Source: Macrocybe gigantea
Lineage: Eukaryota; Basidiomycota; Agaricomycetes; Agaricales; Callistosporiaceae
Direction of reading: 5' to 3'
Assembly: GCA_011319805.1 (NCBI GenBank)
Contig: SJRY01000229.1
Span: forward strand, 372,001 to 436,000
DNA: 64,000 nucleotides
The translations under genes were made by a program, and so were the position numbers. Shown here piece after piece: positions 36,020-48,331 of the stretch. Numbering within the stretch: position 1 is the first letter of the stretch; each line of letters begins with the position of its first letter. Below the pieces are notes generated by a model. That model was given only the letters and a program-made list of their open reading frames with translations, was not told the origin of the DNA and did not search any database.

Positions 36020-36509
36020 CGCAATCTAGCAGCCCCCTACGCCTTTTTTTTTTTGTTTACAGTGCTGCTTTCAAATTTCTCTAATTCGTAAAACAATCCG
36101 AATGCCGTGCGTGAGTTTTTTTTTTTTTCCTTTTATGTAAAACCAGTTCTTTTTGTAAAAATACTCGTTGCGGAATGAGAGACGCGAAGCTTCACTCATC
36201 GTTCGTCGCAGTGCCCTAGTCGAGCGATGGGTGTTTAATCCTTCTATCCAGTGCAGACGTTGTATTGGTAGCACAGGAAAAAAAAAACGTATCCTGGCGA
36301 TGTTCGTATTTTTATACCTCGACAAGGAGGGCAATCGTCGCAGTGCGTCTTCCTTGGGCTCGCTTGGTTACGCCCGTAATATAATCCTTCACTATTTCAT
36401 TGAGCGCAGCATGAATACAGCTGGGTGGCATGTCTCGTCTTCGCTCCAGATAAGATGGATAGGTAGATAAGACAACGTTCTTCTTGGCACTTGTTCTATT
36501 AGACGAGAT
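36020..36509. other. intergenic, DUF1776 to cyclic phosphodiesterase
   Basis: This has T-rich runs (36043-36055 and 36117-36130) probably belonging to the DUF1776 3' UTR, then the promoter of the next gene. No gene is visible. The frames open here lack any domain. Confidence 0.5.
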
Positions 36510-37172
36510 ATGGGTTCGTATAAGAAGCAGTGTTCCACTACAACATGGTCGCTGAGCCCTGAATTTCCTGGGCTAGGCGTGTCTCTCTGGCTGGTTCCTT
36601 CCGATAGCGATGCGCAAAAATTCAAGAACGTTATGGGACTTCGGCCAGACCGATCTCACCGCCCCGGATCCACTTATCCATCCTTTCACCCGCACATCAC
36701 TCTCGCCACGCTAGGCCCGCTCTCAGAAATATCGCTCGAAGACGTGACGAAAGCAATCCCTTCAGGCGCTCAGAAGGTCAGGGCAGACTTTGCGTCAGTG
36801 GAAATCGGGAACCATTACTTCCGATCGGTGTATGTTGCGATCGCGCGCAGCGCCGCGATAGAAGCGCTGCATGAGCAAGTGCACAGAAACTTGGGCATCA
36901 GGGAACCCCGAACGCCTTCATTCCCTCATCTGTCGCTGTGCTACATTAACGACGAAGACGCGAAGGAGGGTGAGAGGCAAGCTTATTATGGACTGTTGCA
37001 GGTGGGCAGGCTCCGAGAAGGGAAGGCAGGGAAAGGCATTAGCTTGAACTGTGTAGCCGAAGATGATGGTGAAGATTGGATGAGTGGATTCGAGGTCTCT
37101 GAGATTTGGGTCGCAAATTGCGAGGGCCCTGTCTCGAGTTGGACGGTCCTTGACAAGGTCACTCTCAGATAG
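36510..37172 (+). CDS. CPD1: 2H-family cyclic nucleotide phosphodiesterase (CPDase type)
   Basis: This single-exon gene encodes 220 residues. The two catalytic HxT/S motifs of the 2H phosphoesterase superfamily are HPHITLATLG (near 36690) and FPHLSLCYIN (near 36925). The start of the fold, GVSLWLVPSDSDAQKF, is typical of the CPDase that opens ADP-ribose 1'',2''-cyclic phosphate left from tRNA splicing. The stop TAG is at 37170-37172. MGSYKK at 36510 is the first in-frame ATG; the ~20 residues before GVSLWLVP are poorly conserved, so the true start could lie in an unseen upstream exon. It is convergent with the GluRS gene (83 bp). Confidence 0.85.
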   Translation: MGSYKKQCSTTTWSLSPEFPGLGVSLWLVPSDSDAQKFKNVMGLRPDRSHRPGSTYPSFHPHITLATLGPLSEISLEDVTKAIPSGAQKVRADFASVEIGNHYFRSVYVAIARSAAIEALHEQVHRNLGIREPRTPSFPHLSLCYINDEDAKEGERQAYYGLLQVGRLREGKAGKGISLNCVAEDDGEDWMSGFEVSEIWVANCEGPVSSWTVLDKVTLR

Positions 37173-37255
37173 TGATGGTGAATATTGTTGGGCAAGAATA
37201 ACAAGAATCGATGTATGTCAACTGCACTAGAACTGTCTAAACCAGAAGGAAGTTG

Positions 37256-40002
37256 TTATGCTTCGTAGACGCTCCTGATCCCGTACATCTTGGTATCCAC
37301 ATTCGGCTTGATGTCACGGTCATCTCCATAGATGTTTTCCAATTTGTACATTTTCGTTACACTGCTGTTCGACGTTTCCGGACCCAGGGTCTTGCTCGCA
37401 GGTGTTGGTGCAGCTGGTGTGGCAGCCTTGCTAGCCAAATTCGCAGCTTTTCCGTCTGGGATAGCAATGAACTCCTTGACGCTGTCGACCTCTCCATCGA
37501 GGATATAGTAACCCTTTCTTTCGAACTGAATTATATCCCCTTTCTTCAGAAGGTCGACGTTCGCATCTGCGAATGCTGACACCCGAAATTCGGTGACTGG
37601 GGTCACGAAGTCCTCGAGACTGTCATTTTCCTCCAGCTTCTTCTTGGTGATCAGGTAGTCGTAATCTATGAGGGTAACGGGTGCGAGAGGGTGTTCCATG
37701 GTAGGATGTGCAAGCCAGGTGATTTTTTCTTCGTCTTTCTGAAGTCACCTTCCAAATTGAGCTCCATCTCCAGCGCAGTGATGACGCCCGAACCATCAAC
37801 CGTCTTGGATCGCACAATGGCATTGCCCCAATCCATGAGAGTGATCTGCGGCGACGTAAGATCAGATAGGAAAGAGTTCGTAAGAGGGGTATTCCTCACT
37901 TCCTCGTTGTCTTCAAACGACAGGGCATCCTCCTGTTCGATCAGGATGGTTGATGTATAAACGGTCTTCTTCTGTCCGACGTCTGGGTTTTTCTTGTGCA
38001 AAGGAAGTACTTTGATCTCAGGGGCACTCGGTCCTCCCTTGATCGTCACCGGCACGCTGTTATCGTGTCAAGTAAAGAAACGAAATAATCACATTATGGC
38101 TTACCAGTCCTTGGTCACAACAGCCCAATGACGAGGTGCGACAGGATCGATGATCTTCTTGTTCAGAGCCCATATAGAATCCCACTCGAGCGAGACAACC
38201 GCTTGAGACGGGCCTTGTGAAAGCATAAATTGTGTGAGGGCCTCGATCGTCATGCCCCGGCGCCTAATGCCTAATCCAGGGTTTACTACCATTTAAAACC
38301 TTTGCTAATCGATGTCAGCTTACCTCGGACAGTTGGAAATCGAGGATCATCCCATCCGCGAACGCGTCCGGTCTCGACGAACCAACGCAGTTTGCGTTTG
38401 GAAAGTAGAGTGTAGATGAAGTTGAGGCGGCTGTTACAAAGCCAAGTCATGAATTGTTCTGCGTGCGTTTTCGTGGCACAGCTTACCTGAAATCCCATAT
38501 ATTCACTTTCCTAATATCCAGGGCGTCTATCATCCATTGGTACTGAGGATTCCTATCTCTATATTCGTTCGTACGCAGAGCATGTGTGACGCCCTCGATC
38601 GAATCTACAACGGGGCAGGCGAAATCGTAAGTGGGATATATCTTCCACTTGTCGCTGAAAAAAAGCACTCAGAATTTGACCCTGAACACCGAAGGAGAGG
38701 AATTACCCAGTACGGTGATGAGGTAATGTGTTACAGCGGTAGATAACAGGATCTCGCAGAGCCTTGTTTGGGTTATCCACGCTAATTTTGGCGCGCAGAC
38801 ACCATCGCAGTCCCTCAGGTGTGCCAGCCTTCATTTCCTCAAAGTGTTTCAGGACATCATCGATGTTATCATTTCTGTGGGCAGACGCTATGCCTTTGAA
38901 GCGTTCATCGCGCATCTCATTATCAGTTGAGCGACAAACCTCAATGCAGAATGAAAGCTAGTCAACTCACTTGTTGTTGTTCAGTGTCATCAGCATATGC
39001 ATTTCCAGATTTGATCAGGGCTAGCGCGTATTCGTAGATGGTATCAAAATAATCCGATGTGTGAGACACTTTGTCTCCGTGAATGCCAATGAGCTGTAAA
39101 TCCTCGAGGATGGTATCTTCGAATTCAGTCTGGATGGCCATCAGATGCTGTGACAGGCTCAGAAAATGGCGCTGAACAATACCTTTTCCTGCGTCGGATT
39201 TGTGTCATCGAATCTGATCAGCAGCTTGCCCTTGTACATTTTGGCAAAGTAGCTATTTAGGATAGCAGCCTTTGTATGGCCGATGTGGAGGTATCCACTT
39301 GGCTCGGGCGGGAAACGCGTCACAACTTGACCCTCTTTCGCATCTGCTAGCCCTAGAGCGAACCCGGCCGCGGTTTTGTTGCTACGCGCCTTGCTCGCTT
39401 TTGCGGCGGCGACATCAACGAGTACGCTCTGAGTAGAAGGGAGTGATTCAAAATAGGAGAACCACCGAAGCAGGTGTACATGTTGGTTGTTCTTCAAGAG
39501 TCCGACTGCCTTGATGTTTCCTAAAGTCAAGATGTTGAGTAAAGCAGAAATAGGAAAGCAGGAGCGCGACTTCACCTTTGAGAGCACCCCAAACTATCCA
39601 GTCAGCTTCGGTGACGGAATGTCCAACGAGGAACGTCCGGAATGCAAGATGGTCATCTAGAGCATCGAGAGACGCTACGAGATCGACAAATGTGGCCGCT
39701 GTCCCGAGAGTCTTGGCGGTTTGAAAGAAAGAGCACGTCTATGCGAGACTTTCAACAATCGTGGCTACACTACAGGGGAGAAGAGTCCTCACCTTTTCAC
39801 TGTCACCAGCGAGCCCCCCAGCTTTTGCCAGAGCCTGAACTATTTCTTCTTCGGCCGTAACAGTCGTTCCATCGAGGTCTAGAACCAAGCCAGTTGCCGA
39901 CTCGTCGAAGACCAGTTCAGCCTTTTGCGTGTATGCTGCGATAGCGACGGCAGCGAAGGGAAAAGGAGATTGCTTTGAAGATAAAGTGAGAGATCCTGGC
40001 AT
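37256..40002 (-). CDS. GUS1: cytosolic glutamyl-tRNA synthetase
   Basis: This charges tRNA-Glu. The N-terminal GST-like appendage (from [16 protein letters not shown] to about [19 protein letters not shown]) mediates complex formation in eukaryotic enzymes. The class I core follows: [20 protein letters not shown] with the HIGH motif (near 39270-39320), [10 protein letters not shown], the [21 protein letters not shown] block, [28 protein letters not shown] and [10 protein letters not shown]. The KMSKS equivalent is LLSKRKLRW. The C-terminal anticodon-binding beta-barrels run through [24 protein letters not shown] and [13 protein letters not shown], ending at TAG 37256-37258. Introns are many and short. 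The absence of an obvious presequence and the GST domain indicate the cytosolic enzyme, not the mitochondrial one. It is divergent from LEU4 with a TGAGTCA between them. Confidence 0.94.
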
Positions 40003-40089
40003 AACTACAAGTTGGCTGATCGGTGGGTCAACGACGACGACTCTTTTTTGTGCATCTTGATCACGAAGATAAGATTACGATGGACCGAG

Positions 40090-40096
40090 TGAGTCA
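40090..40096. promoter_or_regulatory. Gcn4/CPC1-type TGAGTCA site between GluRS and LEU4
   Basis: A perfect TGAGTCA lies near the middle of the 181-bp space between the two start codons, 87 bp from the GluRS ATG and 87 bp from the LEU4 ATG. It is the consensus for the bZIP general amino-acid control activator. Both flanking genes are classical targets of that pathway in other fungi, which lifts this above a chance 7-mer. Confidence 0.6.
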
Positions 40097-40183
40097 CGAA
40101 TTGTCGTTTTTACGCAATGACTTGACGCTGATCAGAAAAAAAATATCGGCCGTTTCCTCATCGCCTTTTCTTGAATACCCATC

Positions 40184-42763
40184 ATGCCCATGCTGTAAGT
40201 CTGCCATTCCGCGCATTTCCACTTTTTGACAAGCACCCATAGAGCGGACCCTTCACAAAAGTACCGACCGTACAGGCCAATTAATCTCAAGGACCGACAG
40301 TGGCCGTCGAAGACGTTCACGAAAGCACCAATATGGTTGTCGACCGATCTACGAGACGGAAACCAGGCCCTTGCGAATCCCATGACCATTGAACAAAAGA
40401 CCATTTTCTTCAGACAGCTGGTCCGCTGTGGACTCAAAGAAATTGAAGTGGCATACCCCGCTGCAAGTGATACCGACTTTCAATTCGTTCGAGATCTGGT
40501 TGAAAAGAAGGAGATTCCTGATGATGTGTGGATACAGGTACGCACGAAACGCGTCGCGTTGAGATAAACTTCTTATTTTAACCACGGGAATTCAGGTCTT
40601 GACACCAGCACGCGAGGACCTGATCAAACGCACAGTCGATGCCGTGGCAGGGGCAAAGCACGCAATCATTCATATGTACAACGCGACATCCCCTACCTTC
40701 CGTAACGTTGTTTTCCGAAATTCCAAGGAGCGGACAGTCGAGCTTGCTATCAAACATACTAAGATTGTCCGACAGTTGACGGAAGAGTGCACTGCCAAAT
40801 ACGGGACGGTCTTCAAATACGAATATAGCCCAGAAACGTTCACCCAAACGGAACCGGAGTTCGCCGTTGAAATTTGTGAAGCCGTCAAGGCGGCTTGGGG
40901 CAAGGCAGGCACAGGGGAGGACCGCATCATCTTCAACCTTCCCTCAACCGTCGAAATAGCACCTCCCAATCATTACGCTGATCAGGTACGGTTAAAAATT
41001 GTGATTTATTCACTCTGTTCTGAGGCGTAAAAGATCGAATACTTCTGCCAAAATATCTCTGAGCGCGAGAAAATCATCGTCAGTCTGCATCCCCATAATG
41101 ACCGCGGTATGTGCTGCAACCCCTTTGAAACCCTGTCATCAATACTGACATGGCAATCGTAGGGACTGGAATTGCTTCGGCGGAATTGGGCGTCATGGGT
41201 GGAGGAGACCGCATCGAAGGCTGCTTGTTCGGCAACGGCGAACGCACGGGCAATGTCGACTTGGTGAATCTTGCTTTGAATCTTTATACTCAAGGTATTG
41301 CTCCTGGCCTCGAATTCAGTGATATTCAGAGTGTCATCGACGTCGTGACCAAGTGCAATGACCTCCCGGTCCATCCGCGCCATCCCTACGCAGGAGACCT
41401 TGTCTATACCGCATTCTCAGGCTCTCACCAGGACGCTATCAAGAAAGGTTTCGAGGCGCAGAAGATTAGGCACGCAGAGGCGGAGGCCAGTGGAGAGCTC
41501 AAATATTGGGACGTGCCTTACCTGCCCATCGACCCGGAGGACCTGGGCCAAAATTACGAAGCTATCATCCGTGTCAACTCGCAATCAGGCAAGGGAGGAA
41601 TTGCTTACCTTGTCAAACAACACTTGCATCTGGATCTGCCCAGGAAGTTGCAGGTGGTATTTTATCAGGTTGTGCAGGCCATTTCCGATCGGGAAGCGAG
41701 GGAAGTTACCGTCGACGACATCACTACTGCCTTCCGTACGACGTACCACCTTGGCGGACCGAAATACCAAGGGCGCTTGTCTCTACGCAACTTTTCCATT
41801 TCCGCAGAACCAGTTCCGGACCCTACGGAAAATTTGGAAGAACTGCCAGACGAGAGGCGACGATTCGACGGCACCCTCTCTGTGGACGGCGTTTACCGCG
41901 TCATTAGAGGTGACGGAAACGGACCTCTGTCAGCCCTTCTGGACGCGCTGCACACGCATCTGGACATCGACTTGACTATCCGCGAATACTCTGAACATTC
42001 GATCGATGAGGGCAAGGATTCCAAGGCGGCGTCGTACGTCGAGCTCGTCCCGGCTGACGATAGGAAATCCACGACGTCATGGTGGGGTGTCGGCATTGAC
42101 TCGGACATTGCTGGATCCGGTCTGCGTGCTGTCCTCAGTGCCGTCAACAGGGCCATTGGCGACAGAGTGTTGCCGGAATTGAAGCTGAGCGTTGGTGTCA
42201 ACTCGCGCTCGGGCCAGTCCGATGTCGCGGACGCCATCGTCAACTCTTTGGGCCTGGAATTGCCGAGAAGATTGCAGGCATCATTCTTCGAGGTCGTTCA
42301 GCGAGCTGCAAGAGACGCTGGCGGCGAAATTTCCGTCGATGCCGTCACGGAGTTGTTCAAGTCGACTTACGGATTTGACAAGGAGCCCGCTGGCTCGGAC
42401 AAGGTGAAACTGAACTCGTTTAAACTGGAGAATCTCGGAAACGGGAAACGCCAGATCGTTGGAGAGTTCGAGTTTTCAGGCAGTGTTCGTAATATCACCG
42501 GGGAAGGGAACGGACCTCTGTCGTCTGTTCTGGCTGCCCTCCACACGCAGATAAAAGGAAAATTGAGCATCAGGGAGTACTCGGAACACTCTTTGGGCGA
42601 AGGAACGGAGGTAGTTGCGGCTTCTTTCGTAGAGTTGGTTTATGAGGTGGATGGAGCTAAAAAGACCAGCACTTGGGGAGTGTCTGCTGATACTGATATC
42701 ACTGCATCAGGCATTAAAGCGGTTCTCAGCGCGGCAAACAGTCTGGGCGTAACCTTGAAGTAG
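40184..42763 (+). CDS. LEU4: alpha-isopropylmalate synthase with duplicated C-terminal regulatory module
   Basis: This is the first committed step of leucine synthesis (2-ketoisovalerate + acetyl-CoA). Exon 1 is only 11 bases (ATGCCCATGCT|gtaagt); the next exon continues [15 protein letters not shown]. The HMGL-like TIM barrel shows [98 protein letters not shown] and [20 protein letters not shown]. The C-terminal LeuA regulatory module then occurs twice: copy 1 about 41570-42155 and copy 2 about 42190-42750. The copies share VNSxSG, LPRx[24 protein letters not shown] and WGV. Total length is about 790 residues; yeast Leu4 is near 619. The stop is TAG at 42761-42763. Confidence 0.95.
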
Positions 42764-42952
42764 ACGCAGGATAATTCGATGTATGAATATAAACGCAATC
42801 TGGTGTAGTGGTCATGTGATCAACTCTGTTGTTCTCAGCCAGAGTCAGACTAAACGGTTCTGCTATGCAGTAGGGCTGCCATCCTGGCGGTGGGACTTTC
42901 AGAGGCAATCCCAACGAACAGCCCTTATATCTACCCTTACAACCATTCCATC

Positions 42953-45900
42953 ATGTCCGACAGAACGCGCCGCCAGAATTCATCCAACTCTCGGTCTCTC
43001 AATGCGCCACAATCCTTCTATTCGTCGGGTCCTTCGAGTTCGCGCCCATTCCTCAATATGTTGAATCCAATGATGAGCAGAACGTACCAAGGCTATACTC
43101 AGGCCAACCAATCGCTCGTAGAAGAGGAAGAAGAGATGGAAAGGAATACGGATGACGATCTGGAGGCTGGCCGGAGTCAGAGCACAATCTTTCAAACACC
43201 CCGCGAGCCGGAGAGCAGACAGAAATCCGCATGGGACGCGGGTGCCTCGGAAATGAACACGCTACATCCTAACATACACCGCGACGACGTGTATCATGAA
43301 CGTGAATCTTCCGACGATGAGGTCCCGCAAAGTTTCATGATCGAGGCCGCTTCTCCACGCAAGAATTCAAAGGGAAAGAGTAAGGACACGTCGTCCAGAT
43401 CTGGCGCTGGAAGGAGCCAACCGCTGCTTTCTGTACCGAGTCGCAAGCTGCCACCTATTCTGCCGACGACGGCCAGGCAACCTCTACCCTCGTCTGTTTC
43501 AACGCCTCCTCGACCTGCAGACGTCGACACCACGAACGGGACGAAACACACAACAGTTGCTGATGGGTCTCCAAGTCATCTATCGTCAGAGGCGAACCGT
43601 CAGCCGAAGCGGTTACGTGGACTTGATGAATATGAGAAAGCTCTGTGGCACTGGGTCAATGTGTACAACCTCGACGAGTTCCTTCAGGACGTCTATTCAT
43701 ATTACGAAGGAAAGGGCATATACAGCATAGCTTTATCAAGGGGCCTTAATCTCTTGTTCGTCTTCTTTTGGAAACCGTTCTACTGGCTACACTGACGTCG
43801 TCGATTCAGAACAGTAGGCTTCGTAATTGGGTTTTCTACATTTTTACTAGGATGTGTCGACTATTCGCTTATCCGACACCAGAAAGTAACTCAACTTTCC
43901 GACGTCGTCGTGTCCCGCTGCATATCTAGGTATTTTTTCCCCTTGGTATATCTTCAGGTGCAGTGATATACTGATCAACCCTTAGATTCTCAGGATTTAC
44001 CCTTCTATTCTTTATCCTATTTCTCGCTTTCTACGTATGGCAAATTGTCGCTTTCGTTCTGGGAATCATGCGCTTAGTCGATATGTACAACTTTTATACC
44101 TACCTCCTGAAAATACCCGACGTGAGTACCATTCGAGGTCTTTTCAGAGCTAACACTCATCCGTGCCTAGGCCGACATACAAACGATTTCCTGGCCGGAG
44201 ATTGTCCGCCGAATTGGGTCGATTCGTGAAGAAAACCCTCTCACTGCAATCTCATCCAAAAGCCGACATTCGACGAATAACCCATCGACGGCGAAGCTAG
44301 ATGCTCATGACATTGCAAATCGCATTATGCGCAAGGAAAATTACCTTATAGCATTATTTAATAAGGAACTCCTTGATCTGCGGGTACCGTTGCCGGCACT
44401 ATTCCGACGATTCATGCGCGAAGAGTCCGGAAAGGGCAGAACGCTCACACAAGCTTTGGAGTGGAACATTCGATTTTGCTTGATGGAATACCTTTTTGAC
44501 AATCATGGAAGAGTCAGGAAAGTGTTTCTCAAATCAAAGAATCGTGCGGCCTTGATTGAAGGGTACGTACGCCGTCGCTTTTGGTGCCTTTGCAAGTTTG
44601 ATTGGATGTTTTCAGGTTGAAAAGACGTTTCATCTTCATGGGCATCTTGAATGCTATTTTTGCACCGTTTATCGTCCTCTATCTTCTCATGTATTCCTTC
44701 TTCCGTTATTTCGAGGTAGGTTAATCTCGTTGGCCTTTCGAGCATTCCTAATCTACAAGTCATACCTTTGTTCAGGAGTATCACAAAGATCCCTCATCCA
44801 TTGGTGGTCGCCGTTACACATCGTTCGCAAGATGGAAGTTCAGAGAGTTCAATGAACTGCCGCACCTTTTTACAAGACGTTTGGATGAGAGCTATCCAAT
44901 TGCGAGCATGTATATTGGGCAATTCCCGAACGAGAAGATAACCATCATAATGCGGTACGTGGATAGATAGCCTATGCTCACTTCTGTCTACTGACATATC
45001 TAATTAATTTCAGCTTTGTTGCCTTTATTGCTGGCTCTTTTGCCGCCGTCCTCGTCCTTGCTACCGTTCTGGATCCTGATCTCTTCTTCCATTTTGAGAT
45101 CACGCCACACCGGACGGTGGTGTTCTATCTTGGAGTGTTTGGTGCGATCCTCACGGCGGCGAGGGGAATGATTCCGGAAGAGAACAGGGTCTTTGATTCC
45201 GAGTTGCTCATGATGGATGTGATCGCATTTACACACTACATGCCGGATGACTGGAAAGGCCAGCTGCATAGCAAAAAGGTGAGAGAATGTCTATCATCAC
45301 TGATGGCAAAAGGTTAAGGCATTGGCAGGTCCACCAAGAATTCGGGGAGCTCTTCGCCATGAAAGTGCTCATCTTCATCCAAGAACTGCTCTCGGTGGTT
45401 CTTACGCCTTTCGTCTTGTGGTTCTCCCTTCCGGAATGCGCACCCGCCATTATCGACTTCTTCCGCGAATTCACAGTCCATATTGAAGGAAGAGGCTACG
45501 TGTGCAGTTTTGCAGAGTTCAATTTCGAACGACACGGGAATGTCAAATTTGGGGCACCAAAAAGGGTACAGGACAAGAGGATGCTCTCAAAGGAGGGCAA
45601 GATGGAAAAGAGCTTCTTGAACTTCAAGGTCGGGGCTGATTCTGCATCGCCTTTTCTCATAATATTAATTTTCGTGTTTGCAAGGCCGCCAACCCGGATT
45701 GGAACCCATCTGATCCATCCGGGTCGTTATACCTTAGTCGCATGGCCGACCTGAATGTCACCCAGAACTTGAATTATCCCTACTCTGCCAGACGGAGGCC
45801 AGGCGTGGATGGGGCTGTGCACTTCGCCTCCGAACCTAGAGTCGAGGGGTCTCTGACGGACAAGATCCAAGAGTACGACCGTGCGCTCAGACATTCGCAG

Positions 45901-46281
45901 TATTCGGCTCTCTCCCGGAGGAAAGGCCAGATGGCGGGCAGCCTCATGAGCATGTCGACGCTGGCCAAGGACGCATCGAGTTCGTCTGTGTTCGACGGGG
46001 TCGATACCGCGCAGACGGCCGTGCTGGGCGACTCACAAGGGAGCATCCGCGCTCGTTCGCCAGCTGCAGAGCCCAAAGCGGATGTCACGCCTTCAGATGA
46101 TCACGACCTTGACGGAGGTATCGTCAGCGGACTGGGAGAATCGTACGTGGATGGCGCTAGACGGTCCAAGACTTTGAACGACGCGGAGGAAGAGCAAGAC
46201 GACGAAATTCGGGACGCCGGTGTCCTGAGCCTGCTGGCACAGATTTATGGAAGACGAGAAGGCACTTCCGGCGTATTGTAG
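42953..46281 (+). CDS. ATG9: autophagy scramblase Atg9
   Basis: Atg9 is the multi-pass membrane protein of autophagosome seeding vesicles. A long Ser-rich disordered N-terminus (about 220 residues, with EEEEEME and basic patches) leads to [20 protein letters not shown]. The core then follows: [50 protein letters not shown], the WPEIVRRI segment, [77 protein letters not shown], and [17 protein letters not shown]. The soluble tail has [20 protein letters not shown] and [14 protein letters not shown]. The C-terminus is Ser/acidic and ends at TAG 46279-46281. I prefer ATG 42953 ([11 protein letters not shown]); an in-frame ATG at 42890 adds 21 residues. At least eight introns are present. Confidence 0.95.
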
Positions 46282-46539
46282 TATTTTTGCAGTAGAAACC
46301 TGGGTCGTTATACCCTATTCTTGTACTGTAGTTATGAACTATAGATCATGTTCATGCAGGAGACCATTATGCCTTGCTAAAGTCTACACATGGTTCGGCA
46401 GCGAGATCTCATTCACGCCGGGTATACTGGCTTTCGGGATTAATGAGTTCATAAAGTAAAACATCGGAAGGAAAGAAGCGACAGCAACAGTCAAGGCGAC
46501 AAATTAACGTGATGGATGAGCAAAGAAAACGATGGTGTG

Positions 46540-48265
46540 TTATGTCAGTATGGGTTTGGACTTTTTACGCGTCGGGGCTGGTCTGGGGCGAGAAGCACCG
46601 AGGTTCGGAGCGCTGGCGGATCTAAAACCATGTAGATGCGCACGCCGAAGTTCTTCGTCTATTTTCCACATTCCCTTGACAAACCCATCACGGTCAAGAC
46701 TGCCCGTTCCGTCCGGGTCGCACTCGTTCCTGTCGTTATGGACATAAGGGTAGAAAATTGTTGAGCGACAAATAGTCCAACGAGGCTGCAAGCGACGCAA
46801 TGCGTACCAGATTTCTCTCAGCTTTCCCTTGTCTAACTTCGATCGAGTCCATATCGCGCGCACAACCGTGCCTGGCAGCCGCTCCTCGCCCCCAACATTC
46901 TGATCCACGTCCGGATCGACCTCTGACGCCGCCGGAGCCAGCACGAACGACGCGTCCTCGCCTGCGGTGATCAGGTCCACGGAAAGGCCGCGCCATCCTG
47001 CGGCCTGCCGCGTCCGCTTAGCCTCCATGGGGCTCAGCAGCGCGGGCTTGTCCTTCCATTTGGCTTTTTCCACGCGCCGGCGCTGCACGACGTTCGCGTT
47101 AAACACAACTTCGTACCGCTTCCGCGCAGCGGGCGGCGCGGGGGCCGAGCGACGCGACTTGGGCAGGGAAATGGGCCCAAAGGCGAGCGAAGACGGCGAG
47201 CGGAAGCTCGAGGCAGAGCCGATGCTGTGAGAGCTGAGCACAGACGACCTATCAGATGCAAGTGAGGATGGGGGCGGCGGAGGTGGTGGGACGCGCCGCA
47301 GGAGACTAGTTTTCGGAGATAACGCAGGTCGAGGCTTGGGCGATGACGGGGTAGATGACGAGTGGCGTGACAATCTAGGCGCGGGAGGAACAGGTGGCGG
47401 TTTTGGCTTGTATAGGGGCACAGATGACGAGGAAGACGGTCTGTCGGGGAGCTTTGGAGGAACCTTTCTACTCTTCGCCAGCGCTCTTTCCCAATCGAGC
47501 GAAATCATACGCTCAGTAGCGGGGCTAGCAACGGACGTGCTGGATACCTCTTCATACGACTCTGCGAGGCTGATGGAATCCGTCTCAACGCTGCTGCTTG
47601 TGGAGCCATTGTGGCTTTGGTCAGCGGGGAACGTGGAAATGAAATTGGAGAGGGAACCGGGGCAGACTCGTTGTCCGATGACAAGGAAACAGAGTGAAAG
47701 GACGAAATTGAGGATGCTGGTGCATGGCCGTTTTGGGAACGAGAGTTGGCGTCGTGTTTCGAGGGTGGGTAGGTGTGTTCGACGGTGAGGGAGTCGGATC
47801 GAAGCGGGGGGTGAAGCGTTGCGTTTTCTTTGGCAGAACTGCTCGATATCACGGACGATGTAGACGCTGCAGAACGCAGAGACGCCAGAGAGGGCTTTCG
47901 CGGAGGAAGCGGGGGGCCTTGGGCGAGGCCGTATGCGGAGGCTTGGTCTTGACACTGGGAGGCGATTCGAGGTTGATCAAGGGTGCGGGGGACACTTTCT
48001 TGGCATTGAATGTTTTCTGGGTTGGCGTATATGGCTTGTAGCCGTTCAGCCCATCGCCAGGGCGCGATTTCAGGCTGCCTGTGCGCGAGGGAGGACTGTC
48101 GGTGACAATCCAGTCTTTGAGGTCGATGAGAGACGTTTTGCGGCCGAGATTGGGAGGAGAAGGCGACGGGGAATGTGCAGGTGGCGGTCTCGGAGGCACT
48201 ACGGTCGCTGCTGAGGAAAGAGATTCAAAGACTGATATCCTGGACTGTAAAGATGCGGACGGCAT
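46540..48265 (-). CDS. EH-domain protein, IRS4/TAX4-like, with long disordered region
   Basis: The N-terminus MPSASLQSRISVFESLSS starts a Ser/Pro-rich disordered stretch with SH3-binding-like runs (PPRPPPAHSPSPSPP, PPPVPPAP, PPPPPPPSS). The C-terminus carries an Eps15-homology EF-hand pair: GTVVRAIWTRSKLDKGKLREIW, then after an intron (near 46731-46811) ECDPDGTGSLDRDGFVKGMW with a DxDGTGxLDxxxF calcium loop. C-terminal EH domains of this kind occur in yeast Irs4/Tax4, linked to phosphoinositide control and autophagy; the match is by layout. The frame breaks at a G6 run (plus 47911-47916), where one more base would join SPKAP to PLPPRKPSLASL. It also breaks near 47610-47650. The stop is 46540-46542. 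It lies 66 bp downstream of the DNMT1 stop in the same orientation. Confidence 0.75.
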
Positions 48266-48331
48266 GTAGAAGAGGCAGCTCCGATATCCGAATTGGACGA
48301 CAATGAGATTTCTTTTTTTTTTTCTATACAA

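Noticed and set aside
41358..41975. A second 205-codon + frame overlapping LEU4
   Set aside because: It is a shifted-frame shadow of the strongly conserved LEU4 coding region.
46736..48214. Several long + and - frames rich in Arg/Gly over the EH-domain gene
   Set aside because: They are shadow frames of the GC- and Pro/Ser-rich coding sequence; none has domains or good starts.
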